From Nocardioides currus (GTDB lineage: Bacteria > Actinomycetota > Actinomycetes > Propionibacteriales > Nocardioidaceae), in NCBI RefSeq assembly GCF_003057875.1, contig NZ_PYXZ01000001.1, positions 930,001-994,000 of the forward strand: 64,000 bases of DNA. The letters run 5' to 3'. Positions 63,180 to 64,000 of this stretch are shown here, one piece after another. Each line of letters begins with the position of its first letter. Position 1 is the stretch's first letter. Made by a program: the position numbers and the translations under genes. The notes beneath the pieces were generated by a model. It worked only from the letters and a program-made list of their open reading frames with translations. It did no database searches and was not told the DNA's origin.

Positions 63180-64000
63180 CGGAGGAGCCGGTCCGGCGCA
63201 GCGTGACGAGGTCGCGCAGGTCGTCGTTGCTGAGCTCGGTCAGCGCGGTCTCGCCGGCGGAGAGCACCGAGTCGGCCAGCGACTTCTTGCGCGCGAGCAG
63301 CTCGGCGATCTTCTCCTCGATGGTGCCCTGCGTGACGAACCGGTGCACCTGCACGGGCTTGGTCTGCCCGATCCGGTAGGCCCGGTCGGTCGCCTGGTCC
63401 TCGACGGCGGGGTTCCACCAGCGGTCGACGTGGATGACGTGGTCGGCGCGGGTCAGGTTGAGCCCGGTCCCGCCGGCCTTGAGCGACAGCAGGAACACCG
63501 GGACCTCGCCGCCCTGGAAGCGCGCGACCATGCGCTCGCGCTCGGCGACGGTGGTGCCTCCGTGCAGGAACTGGTGGGTGACGCCGGCTCGGGCGAGGTG
63601 CTGCTCGAGCAGGCGGGCCATGGCGACGTACTGCGTGAAGAGCAGCACCGCGCCGTCCTCCGCCAGCACCGTGCCGACCAGCTCGTCGAGCAGGTCGAGC
63701 TTCTCCGAGCGCCCGGCCAGCTTGGGGTTCGTCTGCTTCAGGAAGTGGGCGGGGTGGTTGCAGATCTGCTTGAGGCCGGTCAGCAGCTTCAGCACCAGCC
63801 CGCGGCGGGTGTCCTCGTCGGCCTCCTCGATGCGGCGCATGCAGTCGCGGACGTAGGTCTCGTAGAGGACGACCTGCTCGCGGGTCAGGCCGAGCAGGTG
63901 GTCGGTCTCGGTCTTCGGCGGCAGCTCGGGCGCGATGCCCGGGTCGGACTTGCGCCGACGCAGCAGGAACGGTCCGATCAGGTCGGCGAAGCGCCGCGTC
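63172..64000 (-). CDS. SNF2/SWI2-family DEAD-like helicase, C-terminal part (window edge)
   Basis: About 275 C-terminal residues are visible; the N-terminal ATPase lobe lies beyond base 64000. The visible part includes the end of lobe 1 (FADLIGPFLLRRRKSDPGIA) and the helicase lobe 2 (LFTQYVAMARLLEQHLARAG, FLLSLKAGGTGLNLTRADHV, HVDRWWNPAVEDQATDRAYR with the arginine-finger motif GQTKPVQVHRFVTQGTIEEK). It moves along duplex DNA using ATP. Coupled to the SWIM gene downstream. Confidence 0.95.
   Translation of the reverse strand, partial: TRRFADLIGPFLLRRRKSDPGIAPELPPKTETDHLLGLTREQVVLYETYVRDCMRRIEEADEDTRRGLVLKLLTGLKQICNHPAHFLKQTNPKLAGRSEKLDLLDELVGTVLAEDGAVLLFTQYVAMARLLEQHLARAGVTHQFLHGGTTVAERERMVARFQGGEVPVFLLSLKAGGTGLNLTRADHVIHVDRWWNPAVEDQATDRAYRIGQTKPVQVHRFVTQGTIEEKIAELLARKKSLADSVLSAGETALTELSNDDLRDLVTLRRTGSSDE

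Overview
The window is chromosomal DNA from a high-GC actinobacterium, most likely a Nocardioides or close relative (Nocardioidaceae). The evidence is the very high G+C, frequent GTG starts, the bacterial proteasome activator Bpa, a tRNA adenosine deaminase-associated protein next to tadA, DUF6457, DUF5926 and DinB/mycothiol-type proteins. No rRNA, CRISPR array, prophage or insertion sequence was seen. There is one tRNA gene, tRNA-Ser(CGA). The genus is an inference from gene content, not from a database match.

Layout. 1-6.8 kb: a LacI-type repressor (cut by the window edge) faces a sugar ABC importer operon (binding protein, two permeases, ATPase) that ends in a cytoplasmic five-bladed-propeller glycosidase. 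6.8-9.5 kb: a frameshifted DUF559-like gene between two copies of a 51-bp repeat, then upp and the tadA pair. 9.5-12.7 kb: DUF779, aldehyde dehydrogenase and its GAF-domain regulator. 12.8-22.9 kb: tRNA-Ser and housekeeping genes (biotinyl carrier, nitrilase-type amidase, MobA-like/DUF6457, quinone oxidoreductase, bpa, two TIMP-like secreted proteins, a HAD-GNAT-HAD-serS operon). 23-32.4 kb: a PAP2-lipid kinase fusion and a complete kdpFABCDE potassium uptake operon with its own two-component system. 32.4-38.4 kb: DUF4446, pheA, a GDT1-type exchanger, a GNAT fusion, an 82-bp tandem repeat, arginine deiminase, and a cNMP-binding protein coupled to a class III cyclase. 38.4-44 kb: secreted PT-rich proteins, a Cna-B-like surface protein, DUF5926 and a GH18 chitinase. 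44-52.5 kb: GDPD and an MFS carrier, DinB, GNAT, DUF2087, an AAA ATPase, an Fpg/Nei glycosylase, aat and EcsC. 52.5-62 kb: a six-gene polycistron with methylcrotonyl-CoA carboxylase (both subunits), HMG-CoA lyase, and a trio of sulfotransferase-like/unknown proteins, controlled by a TetR regulator sharing a GTTAGCG palindrome. 62-64 kb: ferritin, a SWIM protein and a truncated SNF2 helicase.

Regulation. Several circuits can be read from the DNA. A LacI-type operator with a central CG lies in front of the sugar operon. GTTGC-N6-GTTGC direct repeats lie at the same distance before the GAF regulator and its aldehyde dehydrogenase target. A shared TetR operator overlies the -10 boxes of both the leucine-degradation operon and its regulator. 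At least 18 genes have a TANNNT-type -10 hexamer 6-7 nt before the start codon, the signature of leaderless mRNAs.

The items most worth follow-up are the 51-bp repeat family (13-bp inverted arms and a constant 25-nt loop), the sulfotransferase-like trio welded to the leucine-degradation operon, and the paired operators.
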